Of a stretch of DNA of 64,000 bases, positions 39,474 through 48,825 are shown in pieces. Location: contig NZ_CP118615.1 in the NCBI RefSeq assembly GCF_028993575.1, positions 7,132,443-7,196,442 on the forward strand, written 5' to 3'. The DNA comes from Micromonospora cathayae. Lineage in GTDB: Bacteria > Actinomycetota > Actinomycetes > Mycobacteriales > Micromonosporaceae. The position numbers and the translations under genes were made by a program. The notes below the pieces were generated by a model. That model made no database searches, had not been told where the DNA came from, and was given only the letters and a program-made list of their open reading frames with translations. Each line of letters begins with the position of its first letter. The stretch's first letter is position 1.

Positions 39474-42070
39474 ACACCGCCGTCTCCGAGAACGCACCGG
39501 CCGAGGTGATGGACCCCGAACTGCGGGCGGCCATCGGCCGGATCGCCCGGGTCCCCCAACTCCTGGTCGCCTGCGACTACGATGGCACGCTCGCCCCGAT
39601 CGTCGAGGACCCCAGCAAGGCGGTGCCGCTGCACGAGTCGGTGGCCGCCGTCCGGGCGCTCGCCGCACTGCCGCAGACCAGCGTCGCGGTGGTCTCCGGG
39701 CGGGCGCTACGGGACCTGGCCGCGCTGTCCCGGCTGCCCAGCGAGGTGCACCTGGTCGGCAGCCACGGCTCCGAGTTCGACATCGGCTTCGTCGAGCGGC
39801 TCAGCCCCGAGCTGATCTCGGTACGCACCCGGCTGCGCAACGAGCTGCGCGAGATCGCCGCCGCCCACCCGGGCGTCCGGCTGGAACGCAAGCCGGCCAG
39901 CGTCGCCGTACACACCCGCGGGGTGCCGCCGCAGATCGCCGCGCAGGCCGTCGAGGCGGTCCGCAACGGGCCGGCCACCTGGGACGGGGTAACCGTCACC
40001 CAGGGCAAGGAGGTCATCGAGCTGTCGGTGGTCGCCACCCACAAGGGCACCGCCGTGGACCAGCTCCGCACCCAGCTCGCCGCCAGCGCGGTGCTCTTCA
40101 TCGGCGACGACGTCACCGACGAGAACGCCTTCGGCAACCTGCACGGCCCGGACGTCGGCATCAAGATCGGCCCGGGTGAGACGAAGGCGCACTACCGGGT
40201 GGCCGAGCCGATCGAGGCGGCCCGCGCGCTCGGTCTGCTGCTGGAGACCCGGCGGCACTGGCTGTTCGGTGAGCGGGCGGTGCCGATCGAACGGCACTCG
40301 ATGCTCGCCAACGGCCGGACGGTCGCCCTGCTCACCCCCGAGGCCAAGGTCACCTGGCTCTGCCACCCCAAGCCGGACTCGTCGGCGATCTTCGCCGACC
40401 TGGTCGGCGGCAGCCCGGCCGGGCACTTCAGTGTCGCCCCGGAGCGGGAGGGCATCCCGCTGGGGCAGCGGTACCGCAGCGGCACGATGACGGTGGAGAC
40501 CCGGTGGTCCGGGCTGACCGTCACCGACTGGCTGGACCGCCCGTCCCGCGACGACGTCCCCAGCGGCTCCACGGTGATCTCCGGTGACTCGACCCTGATC
40601 CGGGTGCTGACCGGCACCGGCCGGGTCCGGCTGGAGTTCGCCCCCCGGCCGGAGTTCGGCCAGGTCGCCGTGCAGCTCCAGCCGCTCGGTGACGGGCTGC
40701 TGGTGCTCGGCTCCAACGAGCCGGTGGCGCTCTACTCCCCCGGCGTGCAGTGGCAGGTCACCAACGACGGCGGGTACGAGACCGCCAAGGCGGTCGTCGA
40801 CCTTTCCGCCGCCGGTGGGCAGATCACCTGCGAACTGCGCTTCGGCACGCACAGTTTGGAGCACCACCGGGTGCCGGTGCACGAGCGGCAGGCCATCGCC
40901 GAGCAGCCGTGGAAGGACTGGGTGGCCTCGCTGCGGCTGCCGCAGACCGCCCGCGACCTGGTCGCCCGGAGCGCGCTCACGCTACGCGGGCTCTGCCACG
41001 AGGCGACCGGCTCGATCCTGGCTGCCGCCACCACCTCGCTCCCCGAGGAGCTGGGCGGGGTCCGCAACTGGGACTACCGGTACTGCTGGCTCCGGGACGC
41101 GGCGATGACCGCGCGGGTCCTGGTCGACCTCGGCTCCATCGAGGAGGCCGAGGGGCTGCTGCGCTGGGTGGACGGCTGCGTCGAGCGCACCGGCGGGCAC
41201 CCGGAGCGGCTGCACCCGCTCTACACCGTCGACGGGTACGAACTGGGCGCCGAAGCGGTCATCGACACCCTGCCCGGCTACGCCGGCTCCCGGCCGGTCC
41301 GGGTCGGCAACCTCGCCAACCACCAGCTCCAGCTGGACGTGTTCGGCCCGATCGCCGACCTGATCGCCGCGGTCGCCGACGCCCGCGGTTCGGTCCGCGA
41401 GACCGAGTGGCGGGTGCTGGAGAACATGGTCGAGGCGGTCCGCCGCCGCTGGCACGAGCCCGACCACGGCATCTGGGAGGCCCGCCTGCCACCCCGGCAC
41501 CACATCTTCTCGAAGGTGATGTGCTGGATGACCGTGGACCGGGCGCTGCACGTGATCCGGCAGCACGGCGACGGTGACCGGCCGGAGTGGGTCGAGCTGC
41601 GCGACCGGATCGGCGCGAACGTCCTGGAACACGGCTGGCACGACGGTGTCGAGGCGTACAGCGTCGCCTACGGCGACGAGGACATGGACGCCTCGTCGCT
41701 GTGGATCGGCCTGTCCGGGCTGCTGGCCGGGGACGACCCGCGTTTCCTCTCCACCGTGCTGAAGATCGAGGCGGACCTGCGCAGCGGACCGGTCGTGTAC
41801 CGGTACCACTGGGACGACGGTCTGCCCGGCCGGGAGGGCGGCTTCCACATCTGCACGGCCTGGCTGATCGAGGCGTACCTGCGCACCGGCCGGCGGACCG
41901 ACGCGGAGGAGCTGTTCGCCCAGATGATCGACACGGCCGGCCCGACCGGGCTGCTCCCCGAGCAGTACGACCCGCTGGCCGAGCGCGGACTGGGCAACCA
42001 CCCGCAGGCGTACAGCCACCTCGGGCTGATTCGCTGCGCCCTGCTGCTGGACAACATGCTCAAGGTCTGA
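39470..42070 (+). CDS. otsB: Fusion: trehalose-6-phosphate phosphatase and GH15 glycoside hydrolase
   Basis: An 866-residue two-domain protein. Residues about 25-260 are a HAD-type trehalose phosphatase: [10 protein letters not shown] (nucleophile DxD), VVSGR, and [12 protein letters not shown]. Residues about 275-866 are a GH15 domain: [44 protein letters not shown] and GLLPEQYDP near the catalytic region. In mycobacteria a GH15 enzyme of this type is a trehalase. The protein could therefore both make trehalose from its phosphate and hydrolyse trehalose or a related glucoside. GTG start overlaps otsA by 4 bp. Confidence 0.93.
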
Positions 42071-42084
42071 GTACGTACCACGGT

Positions 42085-42117
42085 CGGTGGCGGGGACCTC
42101 CAGGTCCCCCGCCACCG
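42085..42117. terminator. Bidirectional terminator hairpin
   Basis: CGGTGGCGGGGACCT (42085-42099) pairs with AGGTCCCC and GCCACCG (42102-42117, one bulged C), between the convergent trehalose operon and cobalamin operon. Confidence 0.8.
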
Positions 42118-42205
42118 CCGTCTCTCTGCCCTGTCCCCGCCGTTTCGCCGGCCGTCCCCCGCCGTTTCGCCGCAGCCGCTCCCAGCCCGACCGGCCGCCG
42201 GGTGG

Positions 42206-43459
42206 TCAGCCGGACGGCGGATCGAGGGCGGTGACCGCGTCCCCGACCACCACGATGGCGGGCGGGCGCATCCCGGCGGCCGTCACGTCCGCCGCCACCG
42301 CGTGCAGCGTCGACCGAAGGCTCCGCTGGCCGCTGGTCGTCCCCTCCTGCACCACCGCCGCCGGGGTCGCCGGATCCCGGCCGTACGCGATCAGCGTCGC
42401 GGTGATCGCCGACAGGTTCTTCAGGCCCATCAGGATCACCAGGGTGCCCCGCAGCGCCGCCAACGCCGGCCAGCTCACCAGGGAGTCCGGGTGGTCCGGG
42501 GCGAGATGCCCGGAGACCACGGTGAACTCGTGCGCGACCCCCCGGTGGGTGACCGGGACCCCGGCCACCGCAGGAGCGGCGATGGAGCTGGTCACCCCGG
42601 GCACCACGGTCACCGGCACCCCGGCCGCCGCACAGGCGAGCAGCTCCTCGCCGCCCCGGCCGAACACGTACGGGTCACCGCCCTTGAGCCGGACCACGAA
42701 CGCGCCGGCCAGCGCCCGGTCGACCAGGATCCGGTTGATCTCCTCCTGCGTGCGCGACGGCCCGTACGGGATCTTCGAGGCGTCCACCAGCTCGACGTCG
42801 GAGCGCAGTTCGTCGAGGAGCAGCCCGGGGACCAGCCGGTCGGCGACCACCACGTCCGCCTCGGTGAGCAGCCGCCAGCCCTTGACGGTGATCAGCTCCG
42901 GGTCGCCCGGCCCGGCCCCGACCAGCGCCACCCGGCCAGGCCGGGCGTCCACCGGGGCACCCGGCGGCGGGGACAGCGGCTGCGGGCTGCCCTGCCGCGC
43001 GTCCAGCAGGGTACGGATGGCATCACGGGTGGCCTTGGCCCGGTGCGGGTCGCCGCCGCCGAGCACGGCGACGGTGACCGGCCCGTGCCGGGTCACGGCG
43101 GGGGTCCACGCGGTGGCGGCGGTCCGGTCATCGGCGCGTACGCAGAAGATCCGGCGCTCGGTCGCGGCGGCGCTGACCGCCGCGGCGGCGGCCCGGTCGT
43201 CCACCGCCACCTGGACCAGCCAGGCCCCGTCCAGGTCGGCGGGGACGAACCGGCGCGGCTCCCAGTGCAGTCGACCGGCGTCCACGTGCGCCCGCAGGGC
43301 GGGGGTGAGTTCCGGGGCGACCAGCAGCACGTCCGCGCCGGCATCCAGCAGCGCCGGCACCCGGCGGGTGGCGACCGCGCCGCCACCCACCACGACCACC
43401 CGCCGAACGGCCAACCGGAGGCCGAGCGGGTACGGGCTCGGGTTTCCTGGTGCGGTCAC
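42206..43459 (-). CDS. cobA: Siroheme synthase-type fusion: precorrin-2 dehydrogenase domain plus uroporphyrinogen-III C-methyltransferase
   Basis: A 417-residue CysG-like protein. The N-terminal domain (PLGLRLAVRRVVVVGGGAVATRR, NAD-binding GGG motif) is the precorrin-2 dehydrogenase/ferrochelatase part. The C-terminal SUMT domain (about 170-417) has VALVGAGPGDPELITVKG, VVADRLV, VRLKGGDPYVFGRGGEE and VPGVTSS. It methylates uroporphyrinogen III with SAM to precorrin-2, the branch to siroheme and cobalamin. GTG 43459 overlaps the cobT stop by 4 bp. Confidence 0.92.
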   Translation of the reverse strand: MTAPGNPSPYPLGLRLAVRRVVVVGGGAVATRRVPALLDAGADVLLVAPELTPALRAHVDAGRLHWEPRRFVPADLDGAWLVQVAVDDRAAAAAVSAAATERRIFCVRADDRTAATAWTPAVTRHGPVTVAVLGGGDPHRAKATRDAIRTLLDARQGSPQPLSPPPGAPVDARPGRVALVGAGPGDPELITVKGWRLLTEADVVVADRLVPGLLLDELRSDVELVDASKIPYGPSRTQEEINRILVDRALAGAFVVRLKGGDPYVFGRGGEELLACAAAGVPVTVVPGVTSSIAAPAVAGVPVTHRGVAHEFTVVSGHLAPDHPDSLVSWPALAALRGTLVILMGLKNLSAITATLIAYGRDPATPAAVVQEGTTSGQRSLRSTLHAVAADVTAAGMRPPAIVVVGDAVTALDPPSG

Positions 43460-44658
43460 TTCTCGGCCACCCCCGCCGCGTCGAAGGTGGACACCTCGTG
43501 CAGGACGCGCGCCGCACCCGTGACCACCGGCAGGGCGAGCAGCGCGCCGGTACCCTCGCCCAGCCGCAGCCCCAGGTCGATCAGCGGGTCGAGCCCGAGG
43601 TGGCGCAACGCCACGGTGGCGCCTGGCTCGGCGGAGCGGTGCCCGGCGACCATCGCGCCCACCGCGTCCGGGGCGAACGCGGCGGAGACCAACGCGGCGG
43701 AGACCGCGATCACGCCGTCCAGCAGCACCGGGATCCGGTGGGCGGCGGCGGCCAGGATCAGCCCGGCCAGCGCGGCGTGCTCCAGACCACCGACGGCGGC
43801 GAGCACCCCCAGCGGGTCCGCCGGGTCGGGCCGGTGCCGGTCCAGCGCCCGTCGCACCACCGCCACCTTCCGCCGGTACGTCTCGTCGTCCACGCCGGTG
43901 CCCCGCCCGGTCACCGCGTCCGGGTCGGCCCCGGTGAACGCGGCGACCAGGGCGGCCGACGGGGTGGTGTTGCCGATGCCCATATCCCCGGTGAGCAGGA
44001 TGCCCGCGCCGGCGGCGATCAGCTCCTCGGCGACCCGGATGCCGGTCTCCACAGCGGCGCGGGCCTCGTCCCGGGTGAGCGCGGCGGTGACGGTCAGGTC
44101 CCGGGTGCCCGGACGGACCCGGGCCTCGACCAGCCGGGGTGCGCCGGGAGCGGGTCCCGATGTGTGTGCGGTGTCCGGATCGCCGGTACGGGGACCGGGT
44201 CCCGATGTGTCCGGCGTGTCCGGGTCGCCGGTGCGGGGACCGGGGACCGGGACCGGGGCCAGTGTGTCCGGGTCGCCGGTCGGTGGGACGGGACCGGGCA
44301 GTGGGGTGGCGACGCCCACGTCGACCACGGTGACCGACGCGCCGGCCTGCCGGGCGAAGGCGTTCACCACCGCCCCGCCGGCCAGGAAGTTGCCGATCAT
44401 CTGCGCGGTGACCTCCTGCGGCCACGGGGTCACGCCCTGGGCGTGCACACCGTGGTCACCGGCGAAGATCGCCACGGCGGCCGGCTCGGGCAGCGGCGGC
44501 GGGCAGGTCCCGGCCAGGCCGGCGAGGCGTACCGAAAGGTCCTCCAGGGCACCGAGGGAACCGGCGGGCTTGGTCAACCGCGCCTGGAGTTCCCGGGCGG
44601 CGCTCATCGCCGATCCGTCGAGCGGCCGAATCGCCGCGATCGTGTTCTCCAGCATCAC
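43456..44658 (-). CDS. cobT: Nicotinate-nucleotide--dimethylbenzimidazole phosphoribosyltransferase with a repeat insertion
   Basis: A 400-residue CobT, about 50 residues longer than usual. Family motifs are KPAGSLGALEDL, FAGDHGVHAQGVTPWPQEVT, LTGDMGIGNTTPSAAL, TGRGTGVDDE and the C-terminal LGLRLGEGTGALLALPV with the catalytic Glu. It forms alpha-ribazole 5'-phosphate for the lower ligand of cobalamin. Residues about 121-174 are a Pro/Gly/Thr-rich insertion of repeated TGDPDT units between VVDVGVATPL and RLVEARVRPG, where other CobT proteins have only a short loop. The start GTG 44658 (or ATG 44655) overlaps the cobC stop. Confidence 0.93.
   Translation of the reverse strand: MMLENTIAAIRPLDGSAMSAARELQARLTKPAGSLGALEDLSVRLAGLAGTCPPPLPEPAAVAIFAGDHGVHAQGVTPWPQEVTAQMIGNFLAGGAVVNAFARQAGASVTVVDVGVATPLPGPVPPTGDPDTLAPVPVPGPRTGDPDTPDTSGPGPRTGDPDTAHTSGPAPGAPRLVEARVRPGTRDLTVTAALTRDEARAAVETGIRVAEELIAAGAGILLTGDMGIGNTTPSAALVAAFTGADPDAVTGRGTGVDDETYRRKVAVVRRALDRHRPDPADPLGVLAAVGGLEHAALAGLILAAAAHRIPVLLDGVIAVSAALVSAAFAPDAVGAMVAGHRSAEPGATVALRHLGLDPLIDLGLRLGEGTGALLALPVVTGAARVLHEVSTFDAAGVAEK
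44140..44300 (-). repeat. 45-bp minisatellite inside cobT
   Basis: GTCCGG[AG]TCGCCGGT recurs at 44173, 44218 and 44266 (spacing 45 and 48). All units are in frame and encode TGDPDT-containing repeats. Confidence 0.8.
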
Positions 44659-45830
44659 GCCTCCAGGATCTCCGCCAGTGTCGCCACGAACGCGTCGGTG
44701 GTGCGCGGGTCGCGGACCGCCACCCGCAGCCAGTCCGGGCCGAGCCCGGGAAAGGTGTCGCCCCGGCGTACCGCCCAGCCGCGCTCACGCAGGACGAGCC
44801 GGATCCGGTCCGCGCCGGGGATCTGCAGCAGCACGAACGCGCTGGCCGGGCGGCCTGCCACCCGTACCCCGGGCAGGGCCGACAGGCGGCGGAGCAGGTG
44901 GTCGCGGTCGGCGGCCAGGTCGGCGGCGATGGCGCGCTCGGCGGCGACAGCCTGCGGCGTCGCACACGCGGTCGCGGCGGCCAGGGCCGGGGTGGAGACC
45001 GCCCAGAGCGGCTGGACCCGGGCGAGGCGGTCCAGCAGCCCGGCCGCGCCGAGCAGGTAGCCGATCCGCAGCCCGGCCAGCCCCCAGGTCTTGGTCAGGC
45101 TGCGCACCACGAGCAGGCCGGGCAGGTCGCGCCGGTCGGCCAGCGACTCCGGCTCACCCGGTACGCCGGGCGCGGTGGTGGTGTCGGCGAACGCCTCGTC
45201 CACCACCAGGATCCGGCCGGGACGGGCCAGCCCGGCGATGCTGGCGGCGGGGTGCAGTACCGAGGTCGGATTGGTGGGGTTGCCGACCATGACCAGGTCG
45301 GCGTCGGCGGGTATCCGGGCCGGGTCGAGCCGGAACCCGTCGGCCGGGTCGAGGAGCACCCGCTCCACCCGGTGTCCGGCGGCGGCGAGGGCGGCCTCCG
45401 GCTCGGTGAACTGCGGGTGCACCACCACCGGGCGGCGTACCCCGCGCAGTGCCTGCGCGATCAGCACGAAGCCCTCGGCGGCCCCGGCGGTGAGCAGCAC
45501 CTCCCCCGGTGGCCGACGGTGCCGGGCGGCGACCGCCGCGCGGGCCGGGGCCGGGTCCGGGTAGGCGGCGAGGTCGGTCAGCGAGGCGGCCAACGGCCCG
45601 GCCAGCCAGGGCGGCGGGGCGGCCCGGCGGACGTTGACCGCGAGGTCGACCAGCCCGGGAGCCACCTCGACGTCACCGTGGTGGCCCAGGTCCGGCCCGG
45701 CCCCGACGCTCTCAGTGTCACCGCGGCGGCCGGTCTCCGACCCACTCCCAGCACCCTCGGCGTCACCGTGGGGGCGGAGGTCCGGTCCGGGTTCGGCATC
45801 CAGGAACGCTCCGCTCGGCTGACCACGCAT
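44655..45830 (-). CDS. cobC: PLP-dependent aminotransferase-fold protein, threonine-phosphate decarboxylase CobC-like
   Basis: A 391-residue class I/II aminotransferase-fold enzyme. GAAEGFVLIAQAL, VGNPTNPTSVLHP, VVDEAFAD and the PLP lysine in SLTKTWGLAGLRIGY are visible. Its place in an operon with cobT and the SUMT gene supports a CobC/CobD-type role: making the aminopropanol linker for cobalamin. The N-terminal 50 residues are not part of the fold; they consist of three 15-residue repeats ending at VEVAPG. ATG 45830 follows AGGATCG; a start at 45872 is possible. Confidence 0.85.
   Translation of the reverse strand: MRGQPSGAFLDAEPGPDLRPHGDAEGAGSGSETGRRGDTESVGAGPDLGHHGDVEVAPGLVDLAVNVRRAAPPPWLAGPLAASLTDLAAYPDPAPARAAVAARHRRPPGEVLLTAGAAEGFVLIAQALRGVRRPVVVHPQFTEPEAALAAAGHRVERVLLDPADGFRLDPARIPADADLVMVGNPTNPTSVLHPAASIAGLARPGRILVVDEAFADTTTAPGVPGEPESLADRRDLPGLLVVRSLTKTWGLAGLRIGYLLGAAGLLDRLARVQPLWAVSTPALAAATACATPQAVAAERAIAADLAADRDHLLRRLSALPGVRVAGRPASAFVLLQIPGADRIRLVLRERGWAVRRGDTFPGLGPDWLRVAVRDPRTTDAFVATLAEILEA
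45668..45802 (-). repeat. 45-bp minisatellite at the 5' end of cobC
   Basis: [CT]GTCACCG[TC]G recurs at 45671, 45716 and 45761, exactly 45 bp apart, encoding three in-frame 15-residue units with a central HGD/RGD. Confidence 0.85.
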
Positions 45831-45950
45831 GTCCGCGATCCTGCCGGGAAGGTGGCGTACGGGACAGCGCATCGGGGCGTGGGGCGCGTCACGGCGCGGA
45901 TTCCATCGTAAGACTGATGAATATGAACCACCCTTAAACGGGATATGTCA

Positions 45951-45956
45951 TAGCTT
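45951..45956 (+). promoter_or_regulatory. -10-like element of a leaderless gene
   Basis: TAGCTT ends 6 nt before the GTG at 45963, in an AT-richer stretch (45910-45960); no Shine-Dalgarno. Confidence 0.45.
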
Positions 45957-45962
45957 GACGGC

Positions 45963-48092
45963 GTGAGCTTCCGACCCCTTGCCTCCGCCCACCGCTGTGT
46001 CCCTCTCCTACGCGCCGGTCTGATCGCCGGCATCATCGTGGCCGCCGTCGCGTACCCGATCGTCGCCGCCGCCGGCATCGGCGCCCAGAGCGGCGCCGAG
46101 TTCTCCAAGCACAAGGCCGACCTGCTGCGCACCTCGATGCCCGCCGAGACCTCGTACGTCTACGCCGCCGACGGCACCCTGCTGACGATGTTCTACGAGG
46201 AGTACCGGCAGTACACGAAGCTGTCCCAGATCGCGCCGAGCATGCAGCAGGCGATGGTGGCGGCCGAGGACAACCGCTTCTACCAGCACCGGGGGGTGGA
46301 CCCGAAGGGCGTGGCGCGGGCGTTCGTCGCCAACTCCACCTCCGGCGGGGTCTCCCAGGGCGCGTCGACGATCACCATGCAGTACGTCCGGATGGCCCTG
46401 CGGGACAGCGCCACCACCCCGCAGGAGGTACAGGACGCGACCGCCCAGACCAGCCTCCGCAAGATCCGGGAGATGCGGCTGGCGCTGGACGTGGAGAAGG
46501 AGATGTCGAAGGAGGACATCCTCGAGCGGTACCTCAACTCGGCGTACTTCGGGCACCGGGCGTACGGCATCTACGCCGCCGCGCAGATCTTCTTCTCCAA
46601 GAAGCCCAAGGAACTGACCCCGGTCGAGTCGGCCACCCTCGCCGGCCTGGTCAAGTCCCCCTCCGAGTACGACCCGGTCACCTCCGACCAGAAGGACGCC
46701 GTCGGGCGGCGCAACTACGTGCTGGAGCGGATGGGCCAGCTCGGCTACCTGTCGCCCGACGAGGCCACCCGCCTGCGCACCGAGCCGCTCCGGATCGACC
46801 AGAGCGACCCGCGCAACGACTGCGCCTCGATCCCCGACAAGTACAACACCCTCGGCTTCGCCTGCGACTACCTGAAGAACTGGTGGAGTTCCCAGCCCGC
46901 GTTCGGGGAGAACCGGCTGGAACGGATCGACAAGCTGCGCCGGGGCGGCTACCGGATCGTGCTCAGCATCGACCCGAAGATCCAGGAGGCGGCGGAAAAG
47001 AACGTGGGGGCCAAGGACGGCACCGGCAGCCCGTTCGCCAACGGGGTGGTCGTCTCCGAGCCGGGCACCGGACGGGTGAAGGCGATGGCGGTCAACCGGA
47101 AGTACTCCCTGGACACCGACGACAACCCGTCGACCTCCAACCCCGAGGCCGACCCGAAGATGAAGGCCAACTACCCGAACACGGTCGCGCCGCTGCTCGG
47201 CGGCGGCAGCCTGGCCGGCTACCAGGCCGGGTCGACGTTCAAGATGTTCCCCATGCTGGCCGCGCTGGACGCCGGCATGCCGCTGTCCACCTCGTTCAAC
47301 GCCCCGCACAAGTACCGGTCCGAGGTCTACGACGGCTGGTCGCCGTCGAACGCCAGCGGGGCGATGAGCGGTACGCAGACCATGTGGTCCGGGTTCGGCA
47401 AGTCGGTCAACACGTACTTCGTGTGGCTGGAGGAGAAGGTCGGCGCAGACCGGGCGGTCCGGCTGGCCGAGCAGCTCGGGCTGCGCTGGCGCACCGACGT
47501 GGACCGGGCGCAGGCGTCACCGGAGAAGGCGAAGAAGTGGGGCGCGTTCACCCTCGGCGTCTCCGACGCGACGCCGCTGGAGCTGGCGAACGCGTACGCG
47601 GCGATCGCCGCCGACGGCCGGTACTGCGAGGCGATCCCGGTGTTGTCGATCACCACGCGGGACGGTACCCCGGCCACCTACCGGACCCCGTCCGGCCTGG
47701 AACGGGAGGTCGCCAAGCCGCGCTGCCGGCAGGTGGTCAGCGCCGACGCGGCCCGGGCGGCCACCGACGCGGCCCGCTGCCCGACCGGCGACACCCCGGC
47801 ACGCGGCAGTTGCGGCGGCTGGTCGACCGCCGACAGCGTCCGCGGCACGGTCGGCCGCCCGGTGGCCGGCAAGACGGGTACCACCGACAGCACCCGGGCG
47901 GCCTGGTTCGTCGGGTACACCCCGGAGCTGGCGGCGGCGAGCTTCATCGCCGACCCGGACAATCCGTTCAACGCGGTCGGTGACGGTCAGTCCCAGACCC
48001 CGATCGCCGCAGTCGCGAACACCCTCAAGGACGCCCTCAAGGACGCCCCGAAACGCGACTTCACCCCACCCTCCGACCACCTGGTCGGCTAA
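45963..48092 (+). CDS. Class A penicillin-binding protein (transglycosylase/transpeptidase)
   Basis: A 709-residue membrane-anchored enzyme. An N-terminal transmembrane helix (AGLIAGIIVAAVAYPIVAAA) is followed by a GT51 glycosyltransferase domain with MVAAEDNRFYQHRGVD and GASTITMQYVR. The transpeptidase domain has AGSTFKMF (SxxK), GKSVNTYF (SxN) and VAGKTGTTD (KTG). It polymerises and cross-links peptidoglycan outside the membrane. The GTG start is probably leaderless. Its 3' side faces a GNAT gene across the second palindromic element. Confidence 0.94.
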   Translation: MSFRPLASAHRCVPLLRAGLIAGIIVAAVAYPIVAAAGIGAQSGAEFSKHKADLLRTSMPAETSYVYAADGTLLTMFYEEYRQYTKLSQIAPSMQQAMVAAEDNRFYQHRGVDPKGVARAFVANSTSGGVSQGASTITMQYVRMALRDSATTPQEVQDATAQTSLRKIREMRLALDVEKEMSKEDILERYLNSAYFGHRAYGIYAAAQIFFSKKPKELTPVESATLAGLVKSPSEYDPVTSDQKDAVGRRNYVLERMGQLGYLSPDEATRLRTEPLRIDQSDPRNDCASIPDKYNTLGFACDYLKNWWSSQPAFGENRLERIDKLRRGGYRIVLSIDPKIQEAAEKNVGAKDGTGSPFANGVVVSEPGTGRVKAMAVNRKYSLDTDDNPSTSNPEADPKMKANYPNTVAPLLGGGSLAGYQAGSTFKMFPMLAALDAGMPLSTSFNAPHKYRSEVYDGWSPSNASGAMSGTQTMWSGFGKSVNTYFVWLEEKVGADRAVRLAEQLGLRWRTDVDRAQASPEKAKKWGAFTLGVSDATPLELANAYAAIAADGRYCEAIPVLSITTRDGTPATYRTPSGLEREVAKPRCRQVVSADAARAATDAARCPTGDTPARGSCGGWSTADSVRGTVGRPVAGKTGTTDSTRAAWFVGYTPELAAASFIADPDNPFNAVGDGQSQTPIAAVANTLKDALKDAPKRDFTPPSDHLVG

Positions 48093-48154
48093 CCCCACCC
48101 GGTGCCGCCCGGCCCCACCCGGCCCGCCCCGCCCCGCCCCGCCCCGCCCGAGTT

Positions 48155-48209
48155 GACCATGAAGTTATTGCCACCTGTACGGCGTGTCGCAGGCAACAAC
48201 TTCATGATC
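48155..48209. repeat. Palindromic interspersed element, copy 2
   Basis: 18-bp inverted repeat with two mismatches: GACCATGAAGTTATTGCC (48155-48172) / GGCAACAACTTCATGATC (48192-48209), an inner CCTG/CAGG stem and loop GGCGTGTCG identical in copy 1. The right flank TTCATGATCAACG is also identical. It lies between convergent genes, with C-rich DNA on the left (48092-48152) and G-rich DNA on the right (48218-48258). Confidence 0.88.
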
Positions 48210-48255
48210 AACGCATCGGGTGGGTGGGGAGGGGGCAGGGGGTGGGGGGCAGGGG

Positions 48256-48825
48256 TCAGTGGAGGTCGGCGGCTACGAAAGACCAGAGTTCCAGGTCGGT
48301 ACGGTTGCCCCGGACGTAACCGGCGTTGCGGAGCAGACCCTCGTAGCTGAAACCGGCCTTCTCGGCCACCCGTCGGGACGCCACGTTGCCCGGGGCCACC
48401 CGCAGCTCGACCCGCTGGAACCCGTGCTCCATGATCAGCACGATCGCCAGGGCGAGAACCGACTCGGCGGCCAGCCCGAACCCGCGCGCCTCCGGTGCCA
48501 GCGCGTACGAGACCTCGGTGAGCCGGGCACCCCAGTCGGTCCGTTTCGTCCAGAGGCAGCCGACCACCCGGGCGTCCTCCCGGCGCACCACCGCGAAGTG
48601 GTCGCCGTCTCCGCTGTCGCGTCGCTGCCGGGCCAGGTCGGTGCACCAGGCCAGCCCGTCGATCTGCCCCGAGTCGTCAGCCAGCGGAAGCCAACGCTGG
48701 GTCAACCGGTCACCGAAGATCACCGAGACCGCCTCGGCGTCCGGCGGGGCGTGCCGGCGTACCTCGGTGCGCGGGGTGGAGACGGTCAGCTCCGGGAAGC
48801 GGCGTACCGCCACCTGACCGATCAC
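48256..48825 (-). CDS. GNAT family N-acetyltransferase (RimJ/RimL-like)
   Basis: A 189-residue protein. TEVRRHAPPDAEAV begins the fold; TEVSYALAPEARGFGLAAESV is the acetyl-CoA-binding motif A, followed by RVELRVAPGNVASRRVAEKAGFSYEGLLR, the typical RimJ-like C-terminal half. It would acetylate an amine of a protein N terminus or small molecule. The ATG overlaps the stop of the CobB-like gene by 4 bp (ATGA). Confidence 0.9.
   Translation of the reverse strand: MIGQVAVRRFPELTVSTPRTEVRRHAPPDAEAVSVIFGDRLTQRWLPLADDSGQIDGLAWCTDLARQRRDSGDGDHFAVVRREDARVVGCLWTKRTDWGARLTEVSYALAPEARGFGLAAESVLALAIVLIMEHGFQRVELRVAPGNVASRRVAEKAGFSYEGLLRNAGYVRGNRTDLELWSFVAADLH

Noticed and set aside
42302..45292. Plus-strand open frame of almost 1000 codons across the cobalamin genes
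   Set aside because: It runs antisense to cobA, cobT and cobC, all with clear motifs, and its product is Arg/Gly/Pro-rich without a domain.
45831..45962. Cobalamin riboswitch upstream of cobC
   Set aside because: The divergent gap is only about 130 bp and shows no B12-box-like sequence or room for the roughly 200-nt riboswitch.
48092..48260. rho-independent terminator of ordinary type after the penicillin-binding protein gene
   Set aside because: The structure shares its arms and loop with the element at 6535, so it is better described as a repeated palindromic element, though it may still terminate transcription.
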